Shown: in pieces, positions 1 to 7,379 of the stretch | Numbering within the stretch: the first letter of the stretch is position 1 | Layout: every line of letters begins with the position of its first letter | Source: Fusibacter sp963666805 | GTDB lineage: Bacteria; Bacillota; Clostridia; Peptostreptococcales; Acidaminobacteraceae | Direction: 5' to 3' | NCBI GenBank assembly: GCA_963666805.2 | Contig: CAXXWR010000006.1 | Span: 744,001-808,000 of the forward strand | Length of the DNA: 64,000 nt | Program-made: the position numbers and the translations under genes | Notes under the pieces: generated by a model | Told to the model about the DNA's origin: nothing | The model's database searches: none | The model's input: the letters and a program-made list of their open reading frames with translations, nothing else

Positions 1-2
1 AA

Positions 3-479
3 AGCAATCCACCTAAATTCTATTTTAACAGTGCACCGGCACATTATGCCTTCCCAACTAAGCATATTACACTTGAAAAAGCTAACAAAGTTCACTTAGG
101 TGATCCTGCTACTTTAAATGTAAGAACGATTAATCAATATGTTCACCCTGCTGTATGTGAAAGTTGTCAACTTGTTATGGGCATGACAACGCTTCAAGAA
201 GGGAGCGTATGGAATACTATGCCATGTCATACACATGAAAGAAGAATGGAAGTTTACATGTACTTTAACATGGATGAAAATGCACGCGTTTTCCACCTTA
301 TGGGACAACCGCAAGAAACCAGACATATTGTTATGGGTAATGAACAAGCGGTAATCTCACCAAGCTGGTCAATTCATTCAGGTGTAGGGACAGCAAGCTA
401 TACCTTTATCTGGGGCATGTGCGGCGAAAACATTGAGTTTGATGATATGGACCACGTTAAAATTCCAGAACTCAAATAA
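3..479 (+). CDS. kduI: 4-deoxy-L-threo-5-hexosulose-uronate ketol-isomerase, 3' part
   Basis: KduI isomerises 5-keto-4-deoxyuronate to 2,5-diketo-3-deoxygluconate in cytosolic pectin and uronate breakdown. The window opens inside the gene, and 158 C-terminal residues are visible in frame from base 3. The cupin metal site can be read: HTHERRMEVY supplies His, His and Glu in the spacing of the KduI zinc ligands, and a later histidine lies in IHSGVGTASYTF. The end GENIEFDDMDHVKIPELK is a typical KduI C-terminus. A strong terminator follows at 534. The downstream enzymes of the same route, kdgK and kdgA, are encoded 30 kb away in this window. The start and upstream neighbours lie outside. Confidence 0.93.
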   Translation, partial: SNPPKFYFNSAPAHYAFPTKHITLEKANKVHLGDPATLNVRTINQYVHPAVCESCQLVMGMTTLQEGSVWNTMPCHTHERRMEVYMYFNMDENARVFHLMGQPQETRHIVMGNEQAVISPSWSIHSGVGTASYTFIWGMCGENIEFDDMDHVKIPELK

Positions 480-533
480 GACGTTTTTTTAAATTGTTTT
501 TCATAAGTTAATCCCAAATATACCTTTTATACT

Positions 534-580
534 GAATCCCCCTCTTGTAAGGACCAATACAAGAAGGGGATTCTTTTATT
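534..580 (+). terminator. Rho-independent terminator after kduI
   Basis: Arms at 534-549 and 558-573 pair over 15 of 16 positions around an eight-base loop and run into CTTTTATTT. It separates the uronate gene from the pfl operon. Confidence 0.85.
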
Positions 581-654
581 TAACAGCTATAAAATAAAGA
601 CTTGCTGTATCATTTTTGCTTGAAAAGCACAGATGTCAAGAAAAAGGAAATGAA

Positions 655-669
655 TTGTAACCGTTACAA
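655..669 (+). promoter_or_regulatory. 15-bp palindrome in the pflB upstream region
   Basis: TTGTAACCGTTACAA is a perfect inverted repeat around a central C, about 105 bp before the pflB start. A TATAAA follows at 681. It may bind the Crp/Fnr-type regulator encoded downstream (4019). It also resembles a catabolite-responsive element (TGWAANCGNTNWCA) with one base missing. Which protein binds is not known. Confidence 0.5.
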
Positions 670-773
670 ACTGTTTACAATATAAAGTGATAAAAACTTT
701 CATTATGTGCGTTCAGTCACATACGCCACTTAATATTTCAGATACAATTAAGAAAAAAACGGAGGTAATGTGA

Positions 774-3020
774 ATGAATTATTTAGATGGTTTTAAAGCG
801 GGCAAATGGCAATCAGCGATAGATGTAAGAGATTTTATTCAAAATAACTACCTACCTTATGAAGGTGACGAATCTTTCTTAAAAGGTAAAAGTCAAAAAA
901 CTGAAAAAGTTTGGGACAAGGCAGAAGCTCTTATTAAAGAAGAAATTGAAAAGGGCATTATTGACATTGAAACGACTATTTTTTCAGGCATTAACAATTA
1001 TAAACCTGGCTATTTAGATAAAGACAATGAAACCATTGTTGGTTTTCAAACAGATGCACCTCTTAAACGTATTATGAATCCTTATGGCGGCACAAGAATG
1101 CTTGAGTCTTCACTTGCTGCTTATGGCTATGAAGTAGAAGGCGACATGCTTGATACTTTTAAAGACTACAGAAAAACACATAACCAAGGTGTTTTTGATG
1201 CTTATACACCAGAAATGAAAACAGCAAGATCTGTAGGACTCTTAACAGGTCTTCCAGATGCTTATGGTCGTGGTCGTATTATTGGTGATTACAGAAGAAT
1301 CGCTCTTTACGGGATTGATCGTTTAAAAGCAGAAAAGAAAAAAGATATTGCGGTACTTGCAGAAGAAGCGGCTTCTGAAAAAGTGATTCAATTAAGAGAA
1401 GAACTTTCAGAACAATTAAGAGCACTTGATGATATCAAAGCCATGGCAGCGAGCTACGGTGTGGATATTTCAAATCCAGCTCAAAATGCTCAAGAAGCGA
1501 TTCAATTCTTCTACTTTGGTTATTTAGCAGCCGTAAAAGAAAACAATGGTGCAGCGATGTCATTGGGTAGAAATACTGCTTTTCTTGACATTTATATTGA
1601 AAGAGATATTAAAGAAGGCCGTTTAACTGAAGAAGATGCACAAGAATTAATTGATCAATTGGTTATCAAATTGAGAATGGCAAGACATTTAAGAACACCT
1701 GAATACGATGAGCTTTTTGCAGGAGATCCCACTTGGATTACTGAATCATTGGGTGGGGTTGGTGAAGATGGTCGTACATTGGTAACGAAAACAGCGTATA
1801 GATTCTTAAACACACTCACTAACCTTGATCCAGCACCAGAACCTAACATGACAGTTCTTTGGTCAAAAGATTTACCAAAAGCCTTCAAACGTTATTGTGC
1901 GAAAATGTCAATCGCAACAGGTGCTATTCAGTATGAAAATGACGATTTAATGCGTCCACTTTATGGTGATGATTATGGCATTGCTTGTTGTGTATCACCA
2001 ATGAGAATTGGTAAAGAAATGCAATTCTTCGGTGCGAGAACCAACCTTGCTAAAGCCCTTCTTTACAGCATTAATGGTGGGGTTGATGAAATGAAAACCA
2101 CTAAAACTGGTGATAGAATTACAGCGATTGCAGGCATTGACAAAATCGAAGACGATGTTCTTGATTATGATAAAGTACTTGAAAATTATAAAAAAGTCAT
2201 GACTAAACTCGCTAGAATTTATGCGGGTACGATGAACACTATCCATTATATGCATGACAAATACGCTTATGAAAAAGGTCAAATGGCACTTCATGACACT
2301 TATGTCACACGTAACATGGCCTTTGGTGTGGCAGGGATTTCTGTTGTAGCAGATTCACTCAGTGCCATTAAACACGCTAAGGTAAAACCTGTGAGAAACG
2401 AAGAAGGTCTAGCAGTTGATTTTGAAATCGAAGGGGACTTCCCTAAATTCGGTAATGATGATGACCGTGTAGACTTTATTGCCAAAGACATTGTAACGTT
2501 CTTTATGAACGAACTTAACAAACACAAAACTTACCGTGATTCAGTTCACTCAATGTCAATCTTAACCATTACTTCAAATGTCGTTTATGGTAAGAAAACA
2601 GGTTCTACACCAGATGGCAGAAAGAAAGGCGAACCGTTTGCACCAGGAGCTAACCCAATGCACGGCCGTGATACAATGGGCGCCCTTGCTTCACTTAACT
2701 CAGTAGCGAAGTTACCGTTTGAAGGCGTTTGCCAAGATGGGATTTCAAATACCTTCTCAATCGTTCCTCAAGCCCTTGGCAAAGATGAAGAAAGTCAATA
2801 TCAAAACCTTTATGGTTTACTTGATGGTTACTTTGGACAAAAAGCATTCCACTTAAATGTTAACGTGCTTTCAAGAGAATTACTCATTGACGCCATGAAC
2901 TTCCCACACAAATATCCAACCCTTACCATTAGAGTTTCAGGATATGCGGTTCACTTTAACCGTTTAACCAAAGAACAAAAAGAAGAAGTCATCGCAAGAA
3001 CATTCCACGCACGCGTATAA
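774..3020 (+). CDS. pflB: Formate C-acetyltransferase (pyruvate formate-lyase)
   Basis: This glycyl-radical enzyme converts pyruvate and CoA to acetyl-CoA and formate in the anaerobic cytosol. The product has 748 residues, close to the 760 of E. coli PflB. The catalytic cysteine pair is C405-C406 in GIACCVSPM. The radical glycine is G723 in RVSGYAVHF near the C-terminus. The start ATG follows GGAGGTAATGTGA. It is the first gene of a unit with its activase (3254) and a Crp/Fnr regulator (4019). All key residues are intact, and the preserved CC and RVSGYAVHF motifs favour PFL over a glycerol dehydratase or related glycyl-radical enzyme. Confidence 0.97.
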   Translation: MNYLDGFKAGKWQSAIDVRDFIQNNYLPYEGDESFLKGKSQKTEKVWDKAEALIKEEIEKGIIDIETTIFSGINNYKPGYLDKDNETIVGFQTDAPLKRIMNPYGGTRMLESSLAAYGYEVEGDMLDTFKDYRKTHNQGVFDAYTPEMKTARSVGLLTGLPDAYGRGRIIGDYRRIALYGIDRLKAEKKKDIAVLAEEAASEKVIQLREELSEQLRALDDIKAMAASYGVDISNPAQNAQEAIQFFYFGYLAAVKENNGAAMSLGRNTAFLDIYIERDIKEGRLTEEDAQELIDQLVIKLRMARHLRTPEYDELFAGDPTWITESLGGVGEDGRTLVTKTAYRFLNTLTNLDPAPEPNMTVLWSKDLPKAFKRYCAKMSIATGAIQYENDDLMRPLYGDDYGIACCVSPMRIGKEMQFFGARTNLAKALLYSINGGVDEMKTTKTGDRITAIAGIDKIEDDVLDYDKVLENYKKVMTKLARIYAGTMNTIHYMHDKYAYEKGQMALHDTYVTRNMAFGVAGISVVADSLSAIKHAKVKPVRNEEGLAVDFEIEGDFPKFGNDDDRVDFIAKDIVTFFMNELNKHKTYRDSVHSMSILTITSNVVYGKKTGSTPDGRKKGEPFAPGANPMHGRDTMGALASLNSVAKLPFEGVCQDGISNTFSIVPQALGKDEESQYQNLYGLLDGYFGQKAFHLNVNVLSRELLIDAMNFPHKYPTLTIRVSGYAVHFNRLTKEQKEEVIARTFHARV

Positions 3021-3170
3021 GGGCATTAGACCTTATCATGAGAATCGAGTGACTCATAAATTGCTTCAAATAGAATCAAATAGCCTGAAATAGGCTAATC
3101 TATCCTTAAATAGTGTATCAGTATTAATCAATATAGATGATGAAATCCCTATCAAATAAGGGAGTAAAAT

Positions 3171-3223
3171 GGATTAAGCCTTAAGGAGGATGCCTCCCCA
3201 GAATCCTTAAGGTTTTTTAATCC
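3171..3223 (+). terminator. Long hairpin between pflB and pflA
   Basis: An outer stem TGGATTAA/TTAATCCA encloses an inner stem CCTTAAGGA/TCCTTAAGG that is followed by six T. It may be a partial terminator or processing site that lowers activase expression relative to PFL. The 233-bp spacer holds no other gene that I can see. Confidence 0.6.
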
Positions 3224-3253
3224 ATTATTGAAAGAAAATAAAGGAGGAAGACC

Positions 3254-4006
3254 ATGAGACAAGCAAGCATTCATTCTATTGAAACCATGGGACTGGTAGA
3301 TGGTCCAGGTATTAGAACTATATTCTTTTTACAAGGCTGTCCACTCAAATGTCGTTACTGTCATAATCCTGACACGCAACATTTCATGGGTGAAAATAAA
3401 ATGTCAGTAGATGAAATCGTCCAAATGGCGAGTCGTTATAGAGGCTACTATGAAGCTTCAGGCGGTGGTGTGACTTTCTCTGGTGGTGAACCTCTTATGC
3501 AAGGTGAATTTTTAGTCGATGCCTTATCCCGCCTCAAGGCAGAAGGCTACTCTACCTGTATAGATACATCAGGTTTTGGTGTTCAAAAATATTATCCAGA
3601 CATCCTCAAAAATACAGATTATATTCTACTGGACATCAAACACTATGATGAAGACAAACACATGGACCTCACAGGCAGAAGCAGAGAAGGTGTCAAAGCT
3701 TTTATGAAAGCCATTAAGGCACACTTTAAAGGGAAAATCATCATTCGTCATGTGATGGTACCTGGCTGGACAGATAACGAAAAAAGCATGGACGAAATCC
3801 TAAAAGTAATCGAACCCATTGAAAAGTCTATTGAAAAAATCGAGATTTTACCGTATCATAGAAATGGAATTGAAAAATATTCTCAGTTGAATTTGCCCTA
3901 CACTTTTGAAACCGTACCGGCAATGGATGCTGATGACGCTAAAAAACTCGAAAACTACATTAATAAGGGGCTTCATGACTTAAAAGCCTTGAAACAAGTA
4001 GTTTAA
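3254..4006 (+). CDS. pflA: Pyruvate formate-lyase activating enzyme
   Basis: This radical-SAM enzyme installs the glycyl radical on PflB using S-adenosylmethionine and a [4Fe-4S] cluster. The cluster ligands are C29, C33 and C36 in GCPLKCRYCHNP, the CxxxCxxC motif. The SAM-binding motif FSGGEPLMQ follows. At 250 residues it has normal PFL-activase length and lacks the extra ferredoxin insert of other glycyl-radical activases. An AGGAGG ribosome binding site lies seven bases before the ATG. It sits directly after pflB and 12 bp before the regulator gene. Confidence 0.96.
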   Translation: MRQASIHSIETMGLVDGPGIRTIFFLQGCPLKCRYCHNPDTQHFMGENKMSVDEIVQMASRYRGYYEASGGGVTFSGGEPLMQGEFLVDALSRLKAEGYSTCIDTSGFGVQKYYPDILKNTDYILLDIKHYDEDKHMDLTGRSREGVKAFMKAIKAHFKGKIIIRHVMVPGWTDNEKSMDEILKVIEPIEKSIEKIEILPYHRNGIEKYSQLNLPYTFETVPAMDADDAKKLENYINKGLHDLKALKQVV

Positions 4007-4018
4007 TGACTAGAAAGG

Positions 4019-4747
4019 GTGATCGCTATTAGACCAGCCCATTGTAACAGAGAAAATTGTATCAAATGCGGGCGTATGCTTTGCATGAACAACGTGCCTT
4101 TACTCTCTTCACTCTCTCCTGAAGAAGGACATAAGATTTCAGAAGGTGTTTCTTCTGAAACGTATAAGAAGGGAGAACTCATCTTTCGAGAAGGACAAAA
4201 GGCCAACAAGCTCTATATTATTTGTTCAGGAAAAATAAAAATATTTAGAAATACAGTGGATGGCAAAGAACAAATTCTCTATATCTTAACAGAAGGTGAC
4301 TTCATCGGTGCCTTTAACCTCTTAAAAGAAGATGAATTTGATTTCAATGCAGCAGCTGTAGAAGATACACAGATCAGTATGCTCGAAAAAGAAGCTTTTG
4401 ACAAAGTCATGTTATCGAATCCAGAGATAACCCTGAAAATCTTTGAAAAAGCTTATGAACGGATTATGAAAGTAGAAGCACTGGTCGCAAGACTCTCAAG
4501 TAACAGTCCAGACGCCAAAGTTGCAGGACTGTTACTTGACTTGATTGAAAGGTTCGGGACAAGTACCGATGAAGGGATTGTCCTCGATCTAACCATTTCA
4601 AGAGAAGAGATGGGGTCCTATGCAGGAATCTCAAGAGAGACCATGTCAAGAAAACTTCAACTCTTTCAAGAAATGGATCTTATCAAACTCATGGGCGTTA
4701 AGAAGATTTTGATTATTGATCAAAATAAACTTAAGGCACTGATATAA
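4019..4747 (+). CDS. Crp/Fnr-family regulator with an N-terminal cysteine cluster
   Basis: The protein has 242 residues. A cyclic-nucleotide-binding fold (about residues 30-145, with GELIFREGQKANKLYII) is followed by a winged helix-turn-helix (TISREEMGSYAGISRETMSRK). The N-terminus carries C9, C14, C17 and C22 in CNRENCIKCGRMLC. In Fnr-type sensors such cysteines can hold an oxygen-sensitive Fe-S cluster. The start is a GTG after GAAAGG, because no ATG precedes the cysteine motif. Its position 12 bp behind pflA suggests that it controls the pfl genes, perhaps through the palindrome at 655. Fe-S binding and target are inference. Confidence 0.88.
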   Translation: MIAIRPAHCNRENCIKCGRMLCMNNVPLLSSLSPEEGHKISEGVSSETYKKGELIFREGQKANKLYIICSGKIKIFRNTVDGKEQILYILTEGDFIGAFNLLKEDEFDFNAAAVEDTQISMLEKEAFDKVMLSNPEITLKIFEKAYERIMKVEALVARLSSNSPDAKVAGLLLDLIERFGTSTDEGIVLDLTISREEMGSYAGISRETMSRKLQLFQEMDLIKLMGVKKILIIDQNKLKALI

Positions 4748-4778
4748 TGGATGATAATGGCAATAGATGACAAAGGCA

Positions 4779-4816
4779 ATAAAGCTCCCACTTTTGATGG
4801 GGGCTTTATTTTTTTG
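4779..4816 (+). terminator. Terminator of the pfl-crp unit
   Basis: AATAAAGCTCCCA pairs with TGGGGGCTTTATT around a short loop and is followed by a run of seven T. Confidence 0.9.
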
Positions 4817-4930
4817 TCAGGAATGAACAAAATTGACTATATATTCAATACATTTATACCAAATCTAGTAAAAGTCACGTGAAAGGCACATTGAAGGTTT
4901 ATCATTGATGATGTGGAGTAATATAAAAAA
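4817..4930 (+). repeat. About 115-bp intergenic direct repeat, copy 1
   Basis: This stretch, beginning TCAGGAATGAACA and ending near ATCATTGATGATGTGG, recurs at 6482-6599 with roughly four-fifths identity by eye. Shared blocks include CCAAATCTAGTAAA and ATCATTGATGATGTGG. It codes for nothing obvious. It lies directly after the terminator and before a small membrane-protein gene. Confidence 0.8.
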
Positions 4931-5030
4931 TCAGATATAATGATAGTTATAAAGAGAAAGTAACCGATACTTATAAACTAATTAATGATGCAATTCTGTA
5001 TGAATTAGGCATTTAGTTAGGAGGTGGAGT

Positions 5031-5228
5031 TTGAAATTTTTAGCATATTTCTTATTAGGTATATTTTGTTTTTTTAGTGCGGACTTTATTGCAACCAATT
5101 ACGCGAGTGAAGTTGGAGCAGGATTTAATGAAATGGGTATGGTAACATCATCTATATCCTTATTAATCGCAGTAGTTGTTGTATGCACGGCAATTATGTG
5201 GCATAAAATTGATTCTTTAAAAAAATAA
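5031..5228 (+). CDS. Small two-helix membrane protein (65 aa)
   Basis: I do not recognise the family. A TTG start is set by the strong site TAGGAGGTGG, four to six bases upstream. Residues 3-20 (FLAYFLLGIFCFFSADF) and 42-57 (SLLIAVVVVCTAIMW) form two hydrophobic helices, and the protein ends in the basic tail HKIDSLKK. It lies between repeat copy 1 and a terminator. An 18-bp piece of its coding sequence (5148-5165) reappears at 7161-7178, so related copies existed nearby. Translation is plausible from the ribosome binding site, but no function can be inferred. Confidence 0.6.
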   Translation: MKFLAYFLLGIFCFFSADFIATNYASEVGAGFNEMGMVTSSISLLIAVVVVCTAIMWHKIDSLKK

Positions 5229-5249
5229 GGGTTTTTGAAATCAATTTTT

Positions 5250-5273
5250 GCTAAGCTTAAAGCACTGATATAA
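5250..5273 (+). pseudogene. Vestige of the crp gene 3' end
   Basis: Bases 5253-5273 read KLKALI-stop, exactly the last residues of the Crp/Fnr gene (4730-4747), with the same CACTGATATAA DNA context. It has no upstream gene body. It looks like the tail of a duplicated segment and shows that the crp downstream region has been copied. Confidence 0.6.
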
Positions 5274-5291
5274 AGTAAATAATGATAAAAA

Positions 5292-5357
5292 TAACCACCT
5301 TGTCTTAACCATCAATTTTTAGTTTGTATTGAAGGTTAGGGTCGGGGTGGTTTTTTG
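5292..5357 (+). terminator. Terminator after the 65-aa gene
   Basis: AACCACC and TTAACC on the left pair with GGTTAG and GGGGTGGTT on the right, followed by six T. Part of the right arm (TGAAGGTTAGG) recurs at 7181. Confidence 0.75.
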
Positions 5358-5446
5358 TATTGCAAATATGGAATAAAATTCAATCAAAAGGAGGGCTAGT
5401 GATTTATTTAAGAAAATATTAAGTTATTTCATTATTATGTTAAACT

Positions 5447-5499
5447 AAAGGAGGAAAATAAAAATGAAGAAAGGAGGCTGATAGCCTATGAATAAATAG
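5447..5499 (+). other. Leader with two tiny ORFs; part duplicated at 6659
   Basis: A strong AAAGGAGG precedes an ATG at 5464 that opens a five-codon ORF (MKKGG). A second AGGAGG inside it precedes an ATG at 5488 with only three codons (MNK). The segment from AGGAG to ATGAAGAAAGG also occurs at 6659-6688, where it opens an eight-codon ORF (MKKGTKRF). Both copies stand before a small membrane-protein gene. They may be translated leaders or simply relics of a truncated gene start. Confidence 0.45.
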
Positions 5500-5516
5500 C
5501 TGATAGCCTATGAATA
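5477..5516 (+). repeat. 22-bp tandem duplication over a start codon
   Basis: GCTGATAGCCTATGAATA occurs at 5477-5494 and again at 5499-5516, a 22-bp period. The first copy has the ribosome binding site but leads to a stop after three codons; the second copy starts the 49-residue ORF. The duplication shifts frame, so it probably separates the ribosome site from the working start. Confidence 0.85.
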
Positions 5517-5659
5517 GATATATGAAAGCAGTGATAGCATTTTTTATTTGTGCATTTGTGTTATATGCATTTTTGTTGATTCTAGATATTCAGATTACCT
5601 ACTTAGCCGGTTTTTGTCTAGTATGTTCAACGATAGTATTTTGTAGGCATAAAGATTGA
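5510..5659 (+). CDS. Small hydrophobic protein (49 aa)
   Basis: The ORF from ATG 5510 encodes 49 residues with two hydrophobic segments (AVIAFFICAFVLYAFLLIL and LAGFCLVCSTIVFC) and the basic end RHKD. It has the same layout as the 65-residue protein at 5031, but I see no clear sequence identity. Its own ribosome site is poor because a 22-bp duplication lies in front, so expression may depend on reinitiation after the three-codon ORF at 5488, or may be lost. Family unknown. Confidence 0.4.
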   Translation: MNRYMKAVIAFFICAFVLYAFLLILDIQITYLAGFCLVCSTIVFCRHKD

Positions 5660-5904
5660 AGGCGGTTTTCTAAAAAAACATTATAAGATTTCAAGACATT
5701 ACATATGTTGAATTTTCCGAATATTGCTTAAATTCAACGTTACAATTTGATTACATTGTTGATTACTGTGTTATGAATTGCACAGGGGTATAAATATATT
5801 CAAAGATGTAGTAGGTCAAAATACGGTAGAAAAGTATTTTGTCCTATCACATTAGTAAAAATAATGATGGAGTGATAAGTTTAATTATAAGTAAGGTGGT
5901 GAAT

Positions 5905-6426
5905 ATGAAAAAAGTAGCTATTATTATAATAACGATAGTTGTTGTAGTTGGTGGATTAAGCCTTTATACGGTCTATCTTAATTATAATCGAGAAATACCC
6001 CTTAGTATTAGCCAAGAAGCAGTATGGGTTCAAAATAATCAGCTGAGTACAGAGACCTCGATAGCACTTGAAGGCATTATACGTCATGATAAGACTATAC
6101 ACCGCTATCTGTATTCAGGAGACATTCACACAGGAGATGACGAAGTTGATTATGAAACGACGACTTGGTATATACTGTACAAATTAGATGATGATATTTA
6201 CTGTGGAGAAATATCAGGGCGATATTCTGGACAAGAGTCATACGTATATTTAGATTTATCCCAAAAGATTTACGTGATAGTGCCAAAGCTTAAAATTGAT
6301 AATAAATATTTACGCTTATCTGATGATTTCTATTTTTCGTCTATGACATCTTATTCAGTTGAGGAAATGACTGCGCTAAAAGAAACTTATGTGGAGCGAT
6401 ATCGTGAAGAACGGTCAAAACGATAA
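5905..6426 (+). CDS. Membrane-anchored protein of unknown function (173 aa)
   Basis: The start chosen is ATG 5905 behind AAGGTGGTG; an upstream TTG at 5839 lacks a good site and would add an unlikely N-terminus. Residues 4-23 (VAIIIITIVVVVGGLSLYTV) form one helix, a signal anchor. The rest is soluble and acidic or aromatic, presumably outside the cell. I do not recognise a domain. The last 32 residues (from FYFSSMTSYSVEEM) have a close paralogous remnant at 7062-7160, which suggests that this gene was once duplicated. No partner gene is evident. Confidence 0.6.
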   Translation: MKKVAIIIITIVVVVGGLSLYTVYLNYNREIPLSISQEAVWVQNNQLSTETSIALEGIIRHDKTIHRYLYSGDIHTGDDEVDYETTTWYILYKLDDDIYCGEISGRYSGQESYVYLDLSQKIYVIVPKLKIDNKYLRLSDDFYFSSMTSYSVEEMTALKETYVERYREERSKR

Positions 6427-6481
6427 TAGATTTATAATGAGAAAGCAAGAATTTAAAGTTAACTTTTCAAGTAATGACTTT

Positions 6482-6599
6482 TCAGGAATGAACATAATTT
6501 ACTACAGGACTAATACACCTATTCCAAATCTAGTAAAGTTCATGTGAAAGACACATTGAAGTTTTATCATTGATGATGTGGAATAATGTTTACAAAAAA
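6482..6599 (+). repeat. About 115-bp intergenic direct repeat, copy 2
   Basis: This is the second copy of the element at 4817-4930. It starts TCAGGAATGAACA and keeps CCAAATCTAGTAAA, ACACATTGAAG and ATCATTGATGATGTGG. As at copy 1, a small membrane-protein gene follows. Confidence 0.8.
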
Positions 6600-6704
6600 G
6601 AAGGTTGCTGGATTTTAAGAATATTCCATGCAGTCGTTAATGAAATGTGACAAGATAAATAGGAGAAAGAAAAAATGAAGAAAGGGACTAAAAGGTTTTA
6701 AATT

Positions 6705-7019
6705 ATGACTATCATTCAAAATTTATATGTATTGGTTCTTCTCAATATTATTTTATCACGGAGTATTATGGGACGGAAACTTAAAAAATCTCAAAATCTT
6801 TATGAATATTGGAAGCTTAAATTGATTGAACTTGCTCTGTGGTCGCCATCTATGATTTATATATTTTTTATAGTTGAGGAAATACCTGATCAATTTGCCC
6901 TTATTAACCATTTTAAGGCGGTTTATATAGGATTGATACTTGTTGCTTTATATCAAGTAGAAGCTTATCAATTCGTGGAGAAAAATAAAATAATAGAAAG
7001 CACTAATGAAAAATATTAA
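6705..7019 (+). CDS. Small membrane protein (104 aa)
   Basis: The product has an N-terminal hydrophobic stretch (LYVLVLLNIILS), a central one (LALWSPSMIYIFFIV) and a third near residues 70-86 (AVYIGLILVALYQV). It ends in a charged tail. The ATG at 6705 has only a weak upstream AAGG, whereas the strong site at 6661 serves the eight-codon ORF at 6675, so translation may be coupled. I do not recognise the family. It sits in the repeat-rich stretch together with two other small membrane proteins. Confidence 0.45.
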   Translation: MTIIQNLYVLVLLNIILSRSIMGRKLKKSQNLYEYWKLKLIELALWSPSMIYIFFIVEEIPDQFALINHFKAVYIGLILVALYQVEAYQFVEKNKIIESTNEKY

Positions 7020-7040
7020 GTGGTGTTGGTAGGAGAAGGG

Positions 7041-7160
7041 AAATTTAGAGGGTCTAATAATTTTTATTTCTCATCTAAAACCTCTTATTCAGTTGAAAAA
7101 ATGGTGGCTTTAAAAGAGACTTATGTGGAACAGTATTATGAGGCGATATTAAAGCGGTAA
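7041..7160 (+). pseudogene. Remnant of a second copy of the 173-aa membrane protein
   Basis: Read in frame from 7062, the sequence gives FYFSSKTSYSVEKMVALK and continues to AILKR-stop at 7160. This matches the last 32 residues of the gene at 5905-6426 (FYFSSMTSYSVEEMTALK) with about seven changes. No start or N-terminal part exists. Directly behind it, 7161-7178 is identical to an internal piece of the 65-aa gene, so this is a chimera of leftover fragments. Confidence 0.75.
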
Positions 7161-7166
7161 TCATCT

Positions 7167-7214
7167 ATATCCTTATTACTTGAAGGTTAGGCGTGACGAT
7201 ATAAGGATATTTTG
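7167..7214 (+). terminator. Hairpin with T-rich tail before the esterase gene
   Basis: ATATCCTTAT (7167-7176) pairs with ATAAGGATAT (7201-7210), followed by TTTTGTTAT. The loop carries TGAAGGTTAGG, also found in the terminator at 5292. Confidence 0.55.
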
Positions 7215-7379
7215 TTATATTTATAATATTTTTACAGTTAAATATGATCTAAAATTAAAATAATAATCAAAATGTTATTTGTTTATCTTTTCTATTATTA
7301 TGAGCGTAAAAAAATGATAAAGTCTTGAATTCTTATATGCTATAATCATCTTACACTAATAAAAAAATGGGGGGATAAT

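Noticed and set aside
655..669. Firm assignment of the pflB palindrome as a cre site or as an Fnr site
   Set aside because: It is 13 rather than 14 bases between the cre ends and lacks the TTGAT-N4-ATCAA form, so only a neutral call is justified.
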